This document shows positions 30,261 through 43,008 of a DNA stretch of 64,000 nucleotides, piece after piece. Where the stretch lies: the NCBI GenBank assembly GCA_034440615.1, contig JAOTOM010004614.1:300554-364553 (forward strand). Direction: 5' to 3'. Below the pieces are notes generated by a model. It searched no databases and was not told the origin of the DNA. It saw only the letters and a program-made list of their open reading frames with translations. Origin of the DNA: Ashinkailepas kermadecensis. Lineage: Eukaryota > Arthropoda > Thecostraca > Neolepadidae. Made by a program: the position numbers and the translations under genes. Position 1 is the stretch's first letter. Each line of letters begins with the position of its first letter.

Positions 30261-32871
30261 AGCAATTGTAAGACGCTTCCTGGAGAAAATGTGTGACAGA
30301 ACACATTATCCTGAAAATACTTTTTCATTAAATAGGATGGACATCCAAGAATGAAGAAATAATGACAGCTTCAGCCAAGGATGGAATTTTTGTTTCTTCT
30401 CACTTACTGTGTATTTCGTGGATACATATTACTTATTTTAATTTCATGTACATACACTGCACTGTCTTTTTTTTATTTTACTTGACTTCAGAGTATGTGC
30501 CTGTTGATGATTGTGCAATAGGTTAAGACGCTAAATTAAGCTAAGCTAGCATCCAGCTGGGAGGTCCGCTGACTTGTGACGCGGGAACAGGGCGGCCGTG
30601 TAGGCTCGCTCGCGGTACGGTGCGCCTTCGGTGTAAATTCTACCGTTGAGCGGGAGTTTTTGGATCGGATGGTGCGTCATCGTCTTCATGATCAACTCCG
30701 CTTAGCTCTGGGCTGCGCTCCGTGAAGTCGTCTCAGCAAAAGTACAAGTTCCATTATCTAAAAGAAAGTCGACACCGACTACCCGAAATGTTCACATCAT
30801 ACACATACACCATCTGCGTGCTCTTTAACCCGCTACACCACTGGTACATTCAGCATCTAATCCACACGGGATTCGCCCGAGTCTTGGCTCGGGTGAATCC
30901 CGTGTGGATTAGATGGGATCTCCGCTATGTCAATGTAGTGCTACACAAAATGTCGGCCGCTGGTATGCGGAGCGAGGTGAGATGGCACACGCCGTCACCA
31001 TCTAGTCGTGTGTACCACTGCTGAATACACGATCGGCGCCGAGGAGGCGGACGACTGTGCCGACTCCTGCCGTCCCATGCTGAACCGACGCAACGCCAGC
31101 GGCGGAGTTAGCATAAACTGCCGACGTCACGGACACCTGCTGCTGTCGGAGCCGTCACTCTTCAGAGGCACACCACAGCACGAATCCGGTCCATCGACTC
31201 AGCTGAGCAGCGCGTGCGGTGGGGACGTACGAATGGGATCTTGGTGCCCAATTCCCAGCTCAACGTCTGTTTGTGGGGTTCAACCTAGGTTATTTTTCCA
31301 CAATAAATAGACCGTAACTTTAGCAGATGCGGATGTAAGGTCAACATAAAGAAACAGAATACCATGTTTTTCGCTGTTGCTACATGTACATGTTCCTCAT
31401 TGTCTATGCCAACCGACAACCATTGAATGTATTCTCTGACGTTACAAACGTAGTATTTATGCTCTAATGTCATTGGCACGTCCAATGCAGACAATGTGGG
31501 ATATTTTTTGTTACTAACATTTCGTTTATGTCAACGGTTTTGAGAAGTGCAGAGATGTCGGTAACCTGATCTTCTCAAATGCCAAATTCATAATTAAAGA
31601 CTGAATAGTTGTGAATGGCGTCCTCAGTTTGACAAAATCTGAGATTTGGCATCCTCTTTTACTACATCATCTCAACCTATTGTTTTGCTACAAAGTGAAC
31701 ATTACATCACAAGAAAGCCGAACAAAATAAATATTAATAATGTGTAGCCAAATAGCTTTTGATGAGGGTGTGTGCACACATGGTACGGAACAGGCATCGC
31801 AATGTTACGCTTCTTCCCCACTGATCCATGAATATCGGCCGCTGCGTGTGTATCTGGAGATGATCCAAACAAATTTGAGGTTGATACCTCCCAAGATATG
31901 CAACTGAAACTACGACTGATTAATAAAGTACTCCGGAACTCTGCATCAGGCGTACACATATTCATGCTGCTTGCAAGCTTCACAATATTGAAATTACATC
32001 CACCGTAATAGTATTAACGTTCGAACCACCTTCGCATAAACTGCAGAAAAGCCTGGTTGAATCCTCGTCCATCCAGTGCTTGTCATCAGTATGCCCATCT
32101 GAGAGAAGAATTGACAGCCAGTCGCCAATTCATCCACGATTGAGATAGAGGAGCGGTAATAAAACAGCTGTATTTGTACCGCGCGAAAAATTCAACCGAA
32201 CACAACTTTTGTATGTTCCGTCATCCAATGGTCATCCAGGAATGATTAAGGGGCAACCTTCCGAAATCAGCAGACAGGTTGTGATTAATCAGCAGGCAAT
32301 TAAGAATGATTATGGGTAAACTAAGTTTCTGCATGATGTGCGAATAATTATATACGAGTGTGTACGTTGGGCTTGTACACATTTATCGACATTTCATTTA
32401 ACCTCATAAGGCACATGAGCAACAGGCACCGTCAGGTCAAACCTCGGAGCAAGTCAGGTCAGGGCGATGTCAGGCCCGATGTGGAGTGTGGCGCCAAGCG
32501 GTCGAATAGGCACAACCTCAGCGGCAAGGCAAACTACAAAACGACTGACACATCGCGACACCTGTGCGAAGTCGACAATCCAGCATATGACACTGAAGTT
32601 TGAAATACGTACTTCATAACTGGCAATGATTCCAATTTTGGCAAGATTACAGCCAATGTCTTCTTAAATTTTTAAATGCACGTAACACCGAAATTGGATA
32701 CACTATTTCCACAACCAGGTTCCTCTGCTGAATATGGAAAGCACGTCCAAAATTTGAATACACTGTAACGAGTTGGCAACATGTATTTCACGTATTTCAG
32801 AAATGCTCGCACTTCCCCGAAAATTGGACGAATTAATGCAAATGTCTATACGAGCTGCTGAGAGAGGGCGA
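30261..32871. other. No recognisable gene; contains one hairpin
   Basis: Mixed DNA with no domain that I recognise. The inverted repeat at 30854-30915 is listed separately. Confidence 0.4.
30854..30915. other. Long hairpin, 28-bp arms, 6-base loop
   Basis: Left arm 30854-30881 (starts CATCTAATCCACACGGGATT), loop TCTTGG, right arm 30888-30915. One mismatch in 28 pairs. Confidence 0.9.
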
Positions 32872-33832
<961 letters not shown>

Positions 33833-33838
<6 letters not shown>

Positions 33839-34587
33839 ACATATGCAAAAAGTCCAGTGCTTGTTGACTCTCAGGGTCCTCTTTATCCGTCGGGGCCCTC
33901 TCCTGCTATTTGGAGCCAATCACAGTTTTCAATAGCACTGAGTAGTGTCTAGCTCTCCTCTCAGGGTCATTCCAGCTCTGAGATGGGTTCTCACTATTCC
34001 TCTTTATCTCTTATGAGGTCATGCTCATCCTTCAGGGGGCCCTTTCAAACCCTAGGAGTACACGAAGAAGTAGTACCATATGCATAACAGAAGTGTATAG
34101 AAGAGCTAAAACAGATACGAGCAGACGAGGTCCTAACTCCGCTTAGGATGTCTTCACTGGCTTGGATAGAACAGAATGCAAGTAAGCTTATATTTGCACA
34201 AGGTAGTTTAGAAGACCCAACTCCCCCCAAAATTACCAGACTGCATAGTGCATAGCTACGATAAGAGTTCCATGGTTGAACGAAATGCATGCCTTTCTGA
34301 CCGTCAGGCGCCCTGTTTGTGCTGCAGGGGCCTTCAGGGGGCCTTGTCTATGTCGTGGCCCTCACTTGTTAGAAGCCTTTTCCTCAGCCTCATGCTCTCA
34401 TGCTCTCATAGAAAGCCCTCAGCTCTCATGCCGTCTTGTTTTCACGCCCCTTATCAGCCCTTGGGTTGGACGTCGTCAGGCCCAGGAGCTCTTTCCATAC
34501 CATTCGTTTGATGCATCTTAAGTTTGCCTGGGCTTTATCTCTACGCCCGGGTCTTGAGGTGCCCTTGCAAGCCTCTCATGGCGGTCG
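33833..34587. other. No recognisable gene
   Basis: Contains loosely repeated CTCTCAGGGTC, GGGGCCCTCTC and CAGGGGGCCTT words reminiscent of the AGGCCCC array at 1.2 kb, too diverged to align by eye. Confidence 0.35.
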
Positions 34588-34820
34588 CATGCCTAGTATG
34601 TGAAGACTGTATGTCTAGTATGTGAAGACTGTATGCCTAGTGTGTGAAGACTGGATGCCCAGTGTGCAAAGATTGTATCCTAAGCGTGTGAATACAATAC
34701 AAAACAAGCGTGTAAATACAAAAAATGTATGCCTAGTGTGTGAAGGCTGTGTGACTAGTATATTAAAATTGGATGCCTGTATGTGGAGACTGCATGCCTT
34801 GTGTGTTAAAACTGTATGCC
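34588..34820 (+). repeat. 22-bp minisatellite, diverged
   Basis: Units such as GTATGCCTAGTGTGTGAAGA CT, clear over the first four copies, decaying toward 34820. Confidence 0.75.
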
Positions 34821-34825
34821 TGTGT

Positions 34826-34953
34826 GCGCATAGCGCGTCTACAGCTCAAATTCCACAGTACACATACCCACATAGCGCGGCTACAGCTCACATTCCACAG
34901 TACACATACCCACATAGCGCGTCTACAGCTCACATTCCACAGCACACATGCCT
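34826..34953 (+). repeat. 42-bp repeat, 3 copies
   Basis: Three units starting CATAGCGCG(T/G)CTACAGC and containing ATTCCACAG(T/C)ACACAT. The last is slightly diverged. Confidence 0.85.
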
Positions 34954-35135
34954 ACAACTGATTTATCTATACGTCAGATTGCTCCAGCTTGCCCAATAAG
35001 ACTGTGTTAGCGTCCGTAGCTGTGGCGGTGTGTGCGTGACAGCGGGGCGTTGTTGGTCGCGACCGTCTGAAAGAGTTTGTCCACGGGCTGTGGAGCTGCA
35101 GAGAAACCGACATCCCATACAACAGCCATCGGAAA

Positions 35136-35420
35136 TAGAGCGGCGGCAGCACCACTACCCAGCCGGCGGCAGCCTCTGACGCCGGCAGCGGAGCAGAGCG
35201 GCGGCAGCACCACTACCCAGCCGGCGGCAGCGGAGCGGCAGCAGCACCACTACCCAGCCGGCGGCAGCACCACTACCCAGCCGACGGCAGCGGAGCGGCG
35301 GCAGCACCACTACCCAGCCGGCGGCAGCGGAGCGGCGGCAGCACCACTACCCAGCCGGCGGCAGCGGAGCGGCGGCAGCACCACTACCCAGCCGGCGGCA
35401 GCGGAGTGGCGGCAGCGACA
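35136..35420 (+). repeat. 37-bp GC-rich minisatellite (about 7 copies)
   Basis: Units of AGCACCACTACCCAGCCGGC followed by GGCAGCGGAGCGGCGGC, with some shortened copies. Pro/Ala/Gly-rich open frames here are not called. Confidence 0.85.
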
Positions 35421-35515
35421 GCCTCTGACGCCGGCAGCCGAACGGAGCCGCGGCACCGGCGCCGTATCCCGACCGGCCGCGGCGCCACCAGCTGGCGCCG
35501 CGGTCGGCGAACGGC

Positions 35516-35685
35516 GGTACTCACCACGCCCGTGCTGAGCTGCTGGAAGAGGCCGGCGGTACTCACTACGCCCGTGCTGAGCTACTGGGGGAGGCCGGCG
35601 GTACTCACCACGCCCGTGCTGAGCTGCTGGAGGAGGCCGGCGGTACTCACCATGCCCGTGCTGAGCTGCTGGAAGAGGCCGGCGC
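35516..35685 (+). repeat. 42-bp minisatellite, 4 copies
   Basis: Units of TACTCACCACGCCCGTGCTG then AGCTGCTGGAAGAGGCCGGC GG. In frame, giving 14-residue repeats. Confidence 0.9.
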
Positions 35686-38149
35686 CGGCGGCGCCCGGCG
35701 CCACGAACGAGCGGCGCCGGTGCTTCAGCGAAGAGGGCAGCGCACCGAGGCCGAGCCCGGGTCCGACGGCCGACTTGCGGCGCGCCAGCGAGCCGATTGA
35801 CGGTGCCAGCACGCTGTTGTTGGGCACCGAGCCGCTCTGAAAGGTGGCGTCATCGTCACCCAAACGACGGCCGTGCCGGTCGACAGGTCATGGCTGCCGT
35901 TGCCACCATGTTGTATTGCCAGTTGAAATTGTCCGAAATTGGCTGCACTGCCTTACCGATATCGGACTCGTCTGTCGAGAATAGGGAACGTATCTAAAAT
36001 TTAATGCACTATGTCAACCCGTCGGAATAAAAGCACAGGTGTTATGCTGTGTCACGCCCGTAAGGTCTCGCAATTAACCGCTTACAACCTTTCAGCACGG
36101 CGGAGAACCGACCACTGATGCTGCTAAACGTTGCTTGAGAGCGGAATTGCAGCCGATATTTCTTAATTAAACAAATATTATAAGCACTATATGAGGAATA
36201 TTGGGATAAATGCAAGATCGAAACTGAAAAAGTACATCTGACTCTGAATGAAAATATGGGAACGCTATACTTCGAAGTCAACCAGTTATTGCGTGTTAAA
36301 GGCTTGATGAGCCAGGACAGACGGGGCCGACCAGGTGAACTTTTGTCCTATAAGCATGCTGGTGGTCTTGTTCTCACTCAGAGCTAAATCTGCTGCCTTT
36401 AGATTAAAATTGACCAACTCTCATCACAATATTTCTCTTAAATGCTCTCAATCCTTGTTCAAAGGAAGGGATTTGTGCCGTATTCCAGCATACCATACAC
36501 TTCGTATCGTAGACAGCACGTACCATCCGCCCCGGATGTCAAAGGAGCGACGTGGCTGACTTGTGCTCCGGGGTTTCGAATTCAGTGCTGTGAGGAGGAT
36601 CACTCTTGCTCCGAGGACGATAATTCTATACAGTTCCGCTCAGGGGCGTCGATTTGTATCCTTTTGTGGGGTCATGGCCCCACCAATGTTGATCTTGGCC
36701 CCCTGAATGTTGATTTGGGCCCCCAATAATCTATGTTATTTGTATGCTGATAAGAAAGCTAAAGGATTAAATGAAAAACACCATGCTACTTAGCAAACCT
36801 AGTTGATGCCAACCAGCACATTTTGTACTGAAATGGAACTGATTTGGATTTGATAGTGGATTCACTCTCCACATTTTGCTGCAACATTGAAAATTGTGTG
36901 GAAAAAACAAAGGAGTTGGATTTCCTTCCACTTTGCAAGTACACCTTACATCATAAAATGTTGAGATTAGCTGATGCTGATGCATTTTAAACCAGATTGT
37001 CTGAAAAATCTGCAAAGCCACTAGATAACAATTGCATTGTCATAATGACGCTTGCACACATGACCAATAGCAAAAGCACATGCATATGGAGCTTGAACTG
37101 GATTCATTCCATTCTCAATTTCCAGTCATTCTCAAACTTGCACACAATCCAGTCCAGTCAACAACTATCAGTTATCATTGAGATTGTGGATATACAAACT
37201 ATAATTATATTCAGCAGCCAACCAATCACACTATAAGCTTGATATTTACCTAGGTACCCACCTACATGCCCAATGACAATGTGCATATATTCAATATTGA
37301 TAACCAGCACCCCAGTCTCGACCTGCATCAACAACAGCCACATGTGAGCCAAAAACATCTGCCAGCTTATGATACCATGAGAGAAAAGAGTCAACAAGGA
37401 GCTGCACGCACACTGTATTATAATTGCTATTCTTGAAGAAAGCAACAGGTAGGTACTAAGCCGTAGCTTACAAGACTTCCTAAGCGAACCTTGCAAAGTT
37501 ATACAAGGTATACAAGTTATTTACAAGTTATACATCACCAAATGTGGTCTGGAGAGACATAATAGTCACTAGCGCGCATGAAATGTCACAAATCGTGGTG
37601 GGTGTTCCTCAGAACATCCAAAATCGTAGCATCCAAAGTTAAAAAGTTAAATTACAGAAATCCCAGAATCTCATGTCCAAATTTGCGGTTACGGTCGACA
37701 AATATGACGGAGGTGAGACATTTGTGATGCAATTGCGCGCAGTGTTTAATCTGAAGGCCAAACTCATGTGATGTACTGATTCGTTTTTGTACTTCACATC
37801 TTCTGATGTATCTGCAGATTGGTGTGGTTTTAAACAGTGAAAAGCTTGCTGACATTTAATTCCCAAAGAAACAGGAGATGAAGAAGTTTGTAGGTAAGTT
37901 TCAACAAGTCCAGTCCATGCCATTTTCTGATTTGTCCTCAGGGTTTTGATATTAATACCGCATAACTACCATATTTATCTTCAAGAAGAGCTGTTTTTAG
38001 TTTACATTTATTAATATTTTCATTCCACTGCACTTAGTGCTCTTTCTGCCCAGTATTGGGGCACCCAGTGTTGCATTTCCGTCCAGGGGTTGGCACACCT
38101 TTTGGTAATTTTACAGCTTAAGGTAATTTCTGATTTTTTGGAATTTTTT
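35686..38149. other. No recognisable gene; one element fragment
   Basis: GC-rich to about 35900, AT-rich afterwards. At 36644-36730 a CAGGGGCGTCGATTTG terminus with a GGCCCC-rich interior looks like a fragment of another hAT-like element with no right end. Confidence 0.4.
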
Positions 38150-38241
38150 TCATGCAATGTTTAGGAATGTGATGATGTGACCACTCATTTTTGTAAATTT
38201 GTGTTTAAGGTGTTTTATGAATTCTTTGAATGTATCATTTT

Positions 38242-38768
38242 AATACAATGTTTATGAATGTGACTAAGTTGATGGGACCAAACATTTTCTGTGCAAATGA
38301 CTACTTTTCAGGTTGTGAGCAAAATAAGACCAAAAAAGGGCTTTGAATTAGGAGACAGGGTAAAAGAAATGTTTTTAAAAAAAGCAACATAACCTAACCT
38401 AACCTAGCCCAACCTCCCTTTGAAGAAAACCAAAACCAAGACTTAAAATCTGGTTAGTTTAGGTTGGGTAAGGTTTTTCATTTGTAAAATTTCAAGAAAA
38501 TATGTTGCTTGATATTTTTCAAATTTTGTTTTTAGAATTGTTTCCTCCAAAGGCAAGTTAGGCTAGGTTAGGTTAGGTTATGTTGCATTTTTTAATGTAT
38601 TTCCTTTCATGCTATGTTACCTAACCCAAAGCCCATTTTTTTGTGTTATTTTGCTCACAACCTGGAAAGCTGCCAACCTTGAAAGCACAACCTGCCCACA
38701 ACCTACTCATGTGCACAGAAAATGAGTAGGTTCCATTATCTTAGTGACATTCATAAACATTGCATTGG
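38242..38768. repeat. Large imperfect inverted repeat with TTAGG-like runs
   Basis: Left arm (38242 to about 38440) reads AATACAATGTTTATGAATGT, TTTTCAGGTTGTGAGCAAAA, CAACATAACCTAACCTAACC. The right arm (about 38540-38768) is its diverged reverse complement, with an extra 30-bp stretch. A spacer of roughly 100 bp separates them. Within the right arm is a further stem, AACCTACTCAT (38700-38710) with ATGAGTAGGTT (38722-38732). Confidence 0.8.
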
Positions 38769-38814
38769 AAATATAAATTTTAAAAAATTAATAAAACACA
38801 TAAAAGCACAAATT

Positions 38815-39725
38815 TACTGTCCTTTCCTCGGCAAATGCATACTTATCAACTGGGAGTAAAAATAGCACCGAAAAAGGGGTGTGAAGTTAGATAATATAGC
38901 ATACAAATAATGTTCAAGATGTAAGATAACCTTATCCTGGCCCAACTTTCCATGCAAGAAATTAATTGTTTTTAATTAAAATTTTTCAGGCAGTTTTCTC
39001 AAATATTTTCAACATAAAAAACCTAATATATGCTAGTTTCAACTGTGTTTTTTTTTTTAAAGAAATTTTTTTTAAAAAAATCCCCAAAAATGATTTTTTT
39101 CTAACTTTCAACAAAAGCCTAACCTAACCCAACTTAACCAAACCTAACCCCTTTGTATGCTTCATGGAGGTAAAATGTGTGTAAAACTTGTCTTGTGGTT
39201 ACTTTAAACTGCAACAATACCTAGCTTTTTGTGTAATTTTTCAGTCTATGGTAATATCTGACTTCTTTGATTTTCTTTTTTAATGCAGTGTTTATTAATG
39301 TGCTGAACACGATGTGACCACTCATTTCCTCTGCATATGCATACTTTTCAATTGGGAGGAAAAATAACACCAAAAAGGGGCTTAGATTTGAGCAATATAG
39401 GATGAAAAATAATGTTCAGAGTAAAAAAGGATGTAACATAACCTTACCTAACCTAGCCTAGCCTTCCATGCAAGAAATTAATTTTTTAATGCACAATTTC
39501 CAAGCAATGTTTTGTCCTCATTTTCAAATTAAAAAGCCTAACCTAACCTAATCTAGCTGTTTTTGCATAAAAAATATTTCTTTGAACAATTTACTAACTA
39601 ACAACAAAAACCTAGCCTAACGTAACTAGGCCAAACCTAGCACCTTTGAACGATTCATGGGGGTAAAATGGGTGTAAAACTTGTCTTCTGATTACCTTAG
39701 ACTGCAACAATAAATATTTTTGTGC
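38815..39725 (+). repeat. Direct repeat, period about 500 bp
   Basis: Two diverged copies. The phrase with AAATGCATACTTATCAACTG at 38832 recurs as ATATGCATACTTTTCAATTG near 39334. TTCCATGCAAGAAATTAATT and GTAAAACTTGTCTT follow in the same order in both. Both contain CCTAACC-rich stretches. The unit also shares sequence with the inverted repeat just upstream. Confidence 0.75.
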
Positions 39726-40329
39726 TACCTGGTGCACGTGATGAACCTCCAGCTTCATGCTGCATGAAAGCATTGCACTTATTGCTTCACAAAGAACAAT
39801 AACATGTTGAAAGTGCTATATTTTCAGGAATGGAATTCTGGGCTGATACCATTTTCTCAGTTGCCATTTGCAGATCAGATCTACATCATTTGTGTTAATA
39901 AATATGATACATGCATAGAAATACATACACGCACCGGTTTGTGGACAAGAAGTTATTCGGATGATTTATGATGTATTGGAAAATGACAAATTTTCATGAT
40001 AGAAGTAGGCAAAGTTAAAGTACTTATATCTCAATAAGTGGTCATTTCACTAACAAGACAGAAAATTCACTCAAATAGCATTCAAAACACCAGGTGACCC
40101 ACTCTTTTTGCAAGTTTAAAATCGATGACAGTGCTTTCTTGAATCATGTTTAAAGCGCATGAAGGAAATGTATGACACTTGTAGGGAACTGATGTGTGTA
40201 ACGTTTAATTAACATTTCTAATGTACTGATGTTTGCACACAAAATAAAGCTCACTATTCTAAATAGCATGGGAAGTATGATGCCATATATCATGGCTAAT
40301 TTATGGGCAAAATGTTATGCAGCAGATTC
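39726..40329. other. No recognisable feature
   Basis: AT-rich DNA. The last nine bases (AGCAGATTC, 40321-40329) are the left target duplication of the next element. Confidence 0.4.
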
Positions 40330-42410
40330 AGGCGCGCACCCAGGATTTTCCCATGGGGGGGGGGGGGGCGGACCGAAAAGGGCACTTGACCGGCTCCAAA
40401 AGGGCACTTTGCGGCCCGGGGCACACTGGAAGGTTTGCTGACCGGTGGGGGGGGGCGTGAATTTTCCATGGGACACGTTATATGTTATAGCACCGAACCC
40501 TTGTATTTACAATAATATTTCCAAAACATGCAGACTGCTCACAATTCCTCCGTCATAATTCCTCCGTCACAATCCCTCCGTCACAATTCCTCCGTCACAA
40601 TTCGCTGCATTTGTTGCAGGCAACCGGGGTGCCCGATTATGAATCATGGAACCTCAAAAGGGCCCACAGAGGCTTCACTTAAGGGACAGTTGCCCTGATT
40701 GCCCCTCCCCAGCACCAAGTCATTGATATCAGTGCAACTAGGTAGGTACCTCCCTACTTATTGTAGCCTGCAGTTAATCTGTCCTTCTACTGAAAGGTAA
40801 CCAGAATAGAGGCAGGTGGGAAACTAGGCTCTGGAGCATTCACAGCCTTTAAAAGTGCTATCTCGAACCAAGGCTGTTTCATAATAGGTTCAGGTAGATA
40901 GCTACGGGTACGCAGGTAGGTACTTTTTTCCAAGGGCCTGAGCTACTGCTATCCAGACACCTGAGGAGGGTTATGCATGCGCAGACTGAAGAAGGTACAT
41001 GAGCTTGAGACATAACAGCCCACTGATTTATAGTTTCAGGGTGGTGTAGGTACCTATAAACATAAAGTGCAAATTTATGCCATCGTGCTTAACATCGTGC
41101 TTGTGCCCGCCTCAGCCTTGAATGGAGCTTCAGGCCGCTACAATTTTGGCGCGTAAATTGACTGAATACAATTTTTAATAAGAAACCCATGTTCGGCCAG
41201 ATGTACCCAGGGCAAACGCGCAAGAAAGTCCAGCTGTTCACTGATGGAACACTGAAAAGTGAGATTTAAGCAAGGATTTTTGGGAGGCTGATACATTTTT
41301 TTACGCCGAACCTAGGGGTAGGCGGGGTAGGTATGTATCGTTCGATCGTTTAGGCCAAGACCGATGGGCACTTTTGCGCCCAAACCCAAAAGGACACTTT
41401 CTGCTGAGGGACACTTCTCGATCTCGACCTAGGGAGAGGAAGCCGGGCCCCCTGGGCACCACACACCGGTGCGCCTATAGGCACAGGCCACAGGACAGGG
41501 CACAGGGTAGGGCACAGGGCAGGGCACAGGGCAGGGCACAGGACAGGGCACAGGGCAGGGCACAGGGCAGGGCATAGGGCAGGGCATAGGGCAGGACTCA
41601 GGGCAGGGCACAGGGCAGGGCACAGGGCAGGGCACAGGGCAGGACACAGGGCAGGGCACAGGGCAGGGCACAGGGCAGGGCACAGGGCAGGGCACAGGGC
41701 AGGGCACAGGGCAGGGCACAGGGCAGGGCACAGGGCAGGGCACAGGGCAGGGCACAGGGCAGGGCACAGGGCAGGGCACAGGGCAGGGCACAGGGCAGGG
41801 CACAGGGCAGGGCACAGGGCAGGGCACAGGACAGGGCACAGGGCAGGGCACAGGGCAGGGCACAGGGCAGGGCACAGGGCAGGGCACAGGGCAGGGCACA
41901 GGGCAGGGCACAGGGCAGGGCACAGGGCAGGGCAGGGCACAGGGCAGGGCACAGGGCAGGGCACAGGGCAGGGCACAGGGCAGGGCACAGGGCAGGGCAC
42001 AGGGCAGGGCACAGGGCAGGGCACAGGGCAGGGCACAGGGCAGGGCACAGGGCAGGGCATAGGGCAGGGCATAGGGCAGGACACAGGGCAGGGCAGAGTT
42101 CACGGTACAGCACAAGGCACAGGGCAGGGTACAGGGCAGGGCATAGGGCACTTTTAGATCAAAAGGGCACCTAATTGGGACAGGCATAGGACAGGGAAGG
42201 GCACAGGGGAATGCCATTTTTAGGCCAAAAGGGCAGTTTTGGGCCCAAAGGGCACCTTTGGCACATGCGGGGCACATAAGGCAGGTGATTTTTGGGCTAC
42301 ATTTGGGACATTCCGGCCAAGAGGGCACTTTTCGGTCAAAAGGGCACTTTTGGCCAAAAGGGCACTTTGGTCTCATGGGGGGGCCCGGGGCCCCCTCCGG
42401 TGCGCCTATG
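40330..42410. mobile_element. Element with 9-bp target duplication and internal 12-bp array
   Basis: Left end AGGCGCGCACCCAGG and right end CCGGTGCGCCTATG form a short imperfect inverted pair (AGGCG..CACC). The perfect 9-bp repeat AGCAGATTC lies at 40321-40329 and 42411-42419, and an ATG precedes both copies, so the duplication may be 12-13 bp with one indel. Nine bases suggests a Mutator-like insertion, but terminal similarity is too short to classify. AAAAGGGCACTTT motifs recur near both ends. A second right-end-like CCGGTGCGCCTAT occurs at about 41467-41480, so the unit may be composite. No transposase found. Confidence 0.6.
41466..42145. repeat. 12-bp minisatellite (about 52 copies)
   Basis: Near-perfect GGGCACAGGGCA units with sparse variants (GGACAGGGCA, GGGCATAGGGCA, one missing half-unit near 41930). 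It keeps the frame, so all six frames are open over long stretches; Cys/Pro/Ala/Leu reading frames are not genes. Confidence 0.95.
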
Positions 42411-42419
42411 AGCAGATTC

Positions 42420-43008
42420 CCAGCATTGTTACTTAGTTATTTGGGCTTTAGGGCACATCGACCATGTTGATCATATAGCTCCCTGCATTGTTGTTAACTG
42501 ATATATCAGTATGTTTGCAAATTCACTTATGGGTGAATCCATACCATTCCCACTGGGGTCTAAAAGCTACATCATAACATTACTTCTATAATGCATATCA
42601 CAGAAACCCATCTCGATTCTACTGCTCACTCAGGACACCATAGAAGTCGATTAATGAAAATGTTACTTCATCCCCTGTATTGTTAATGTAAACAGAAAGA
42701 AGTCCTTTGAACCATATGTTATGTCCTTCACAGTGTTGCTCCATCCACTTCCAACCCCAACCCTGACCAAACTTCAGGAGCGCATCCATCTCCAAAGCAG
42801 CCTGCGGAAGAAGATATGTATTGCAGCCTAACTACTGTGATCTGAATCCCATGGTATCTTTGTTGCCTTATAATCTATCCTTGCCGATCCATGTAGCAGA
42901 TGTTTGACTTTCCTCAAACTGTCTGGATAACTGGGGAGTGGAAATCAAATGTGAGTGATGAAACAGATGAACTATTCCTGGATTCTTATGCTGCAGCATT
43001 GCATGGCA
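42420..43008. other. No recognisable feature
   Basis: AT-leaning unique-looking DNA between two elements. Confidence 0.4.

Noticed and set aside
35077..35840. GC-rich open frames of about 150 codons
   Set aside because: Span two short tandem arrays; composition-driven absence of stops and no recognisable domain.
38391..38585. CCTAA/TTAGG runs as a chromosome end
   Set aside because: Only two to three units each, in opposite orientations and embedded in a repeat; an interstitial element feature is the simpler reading.
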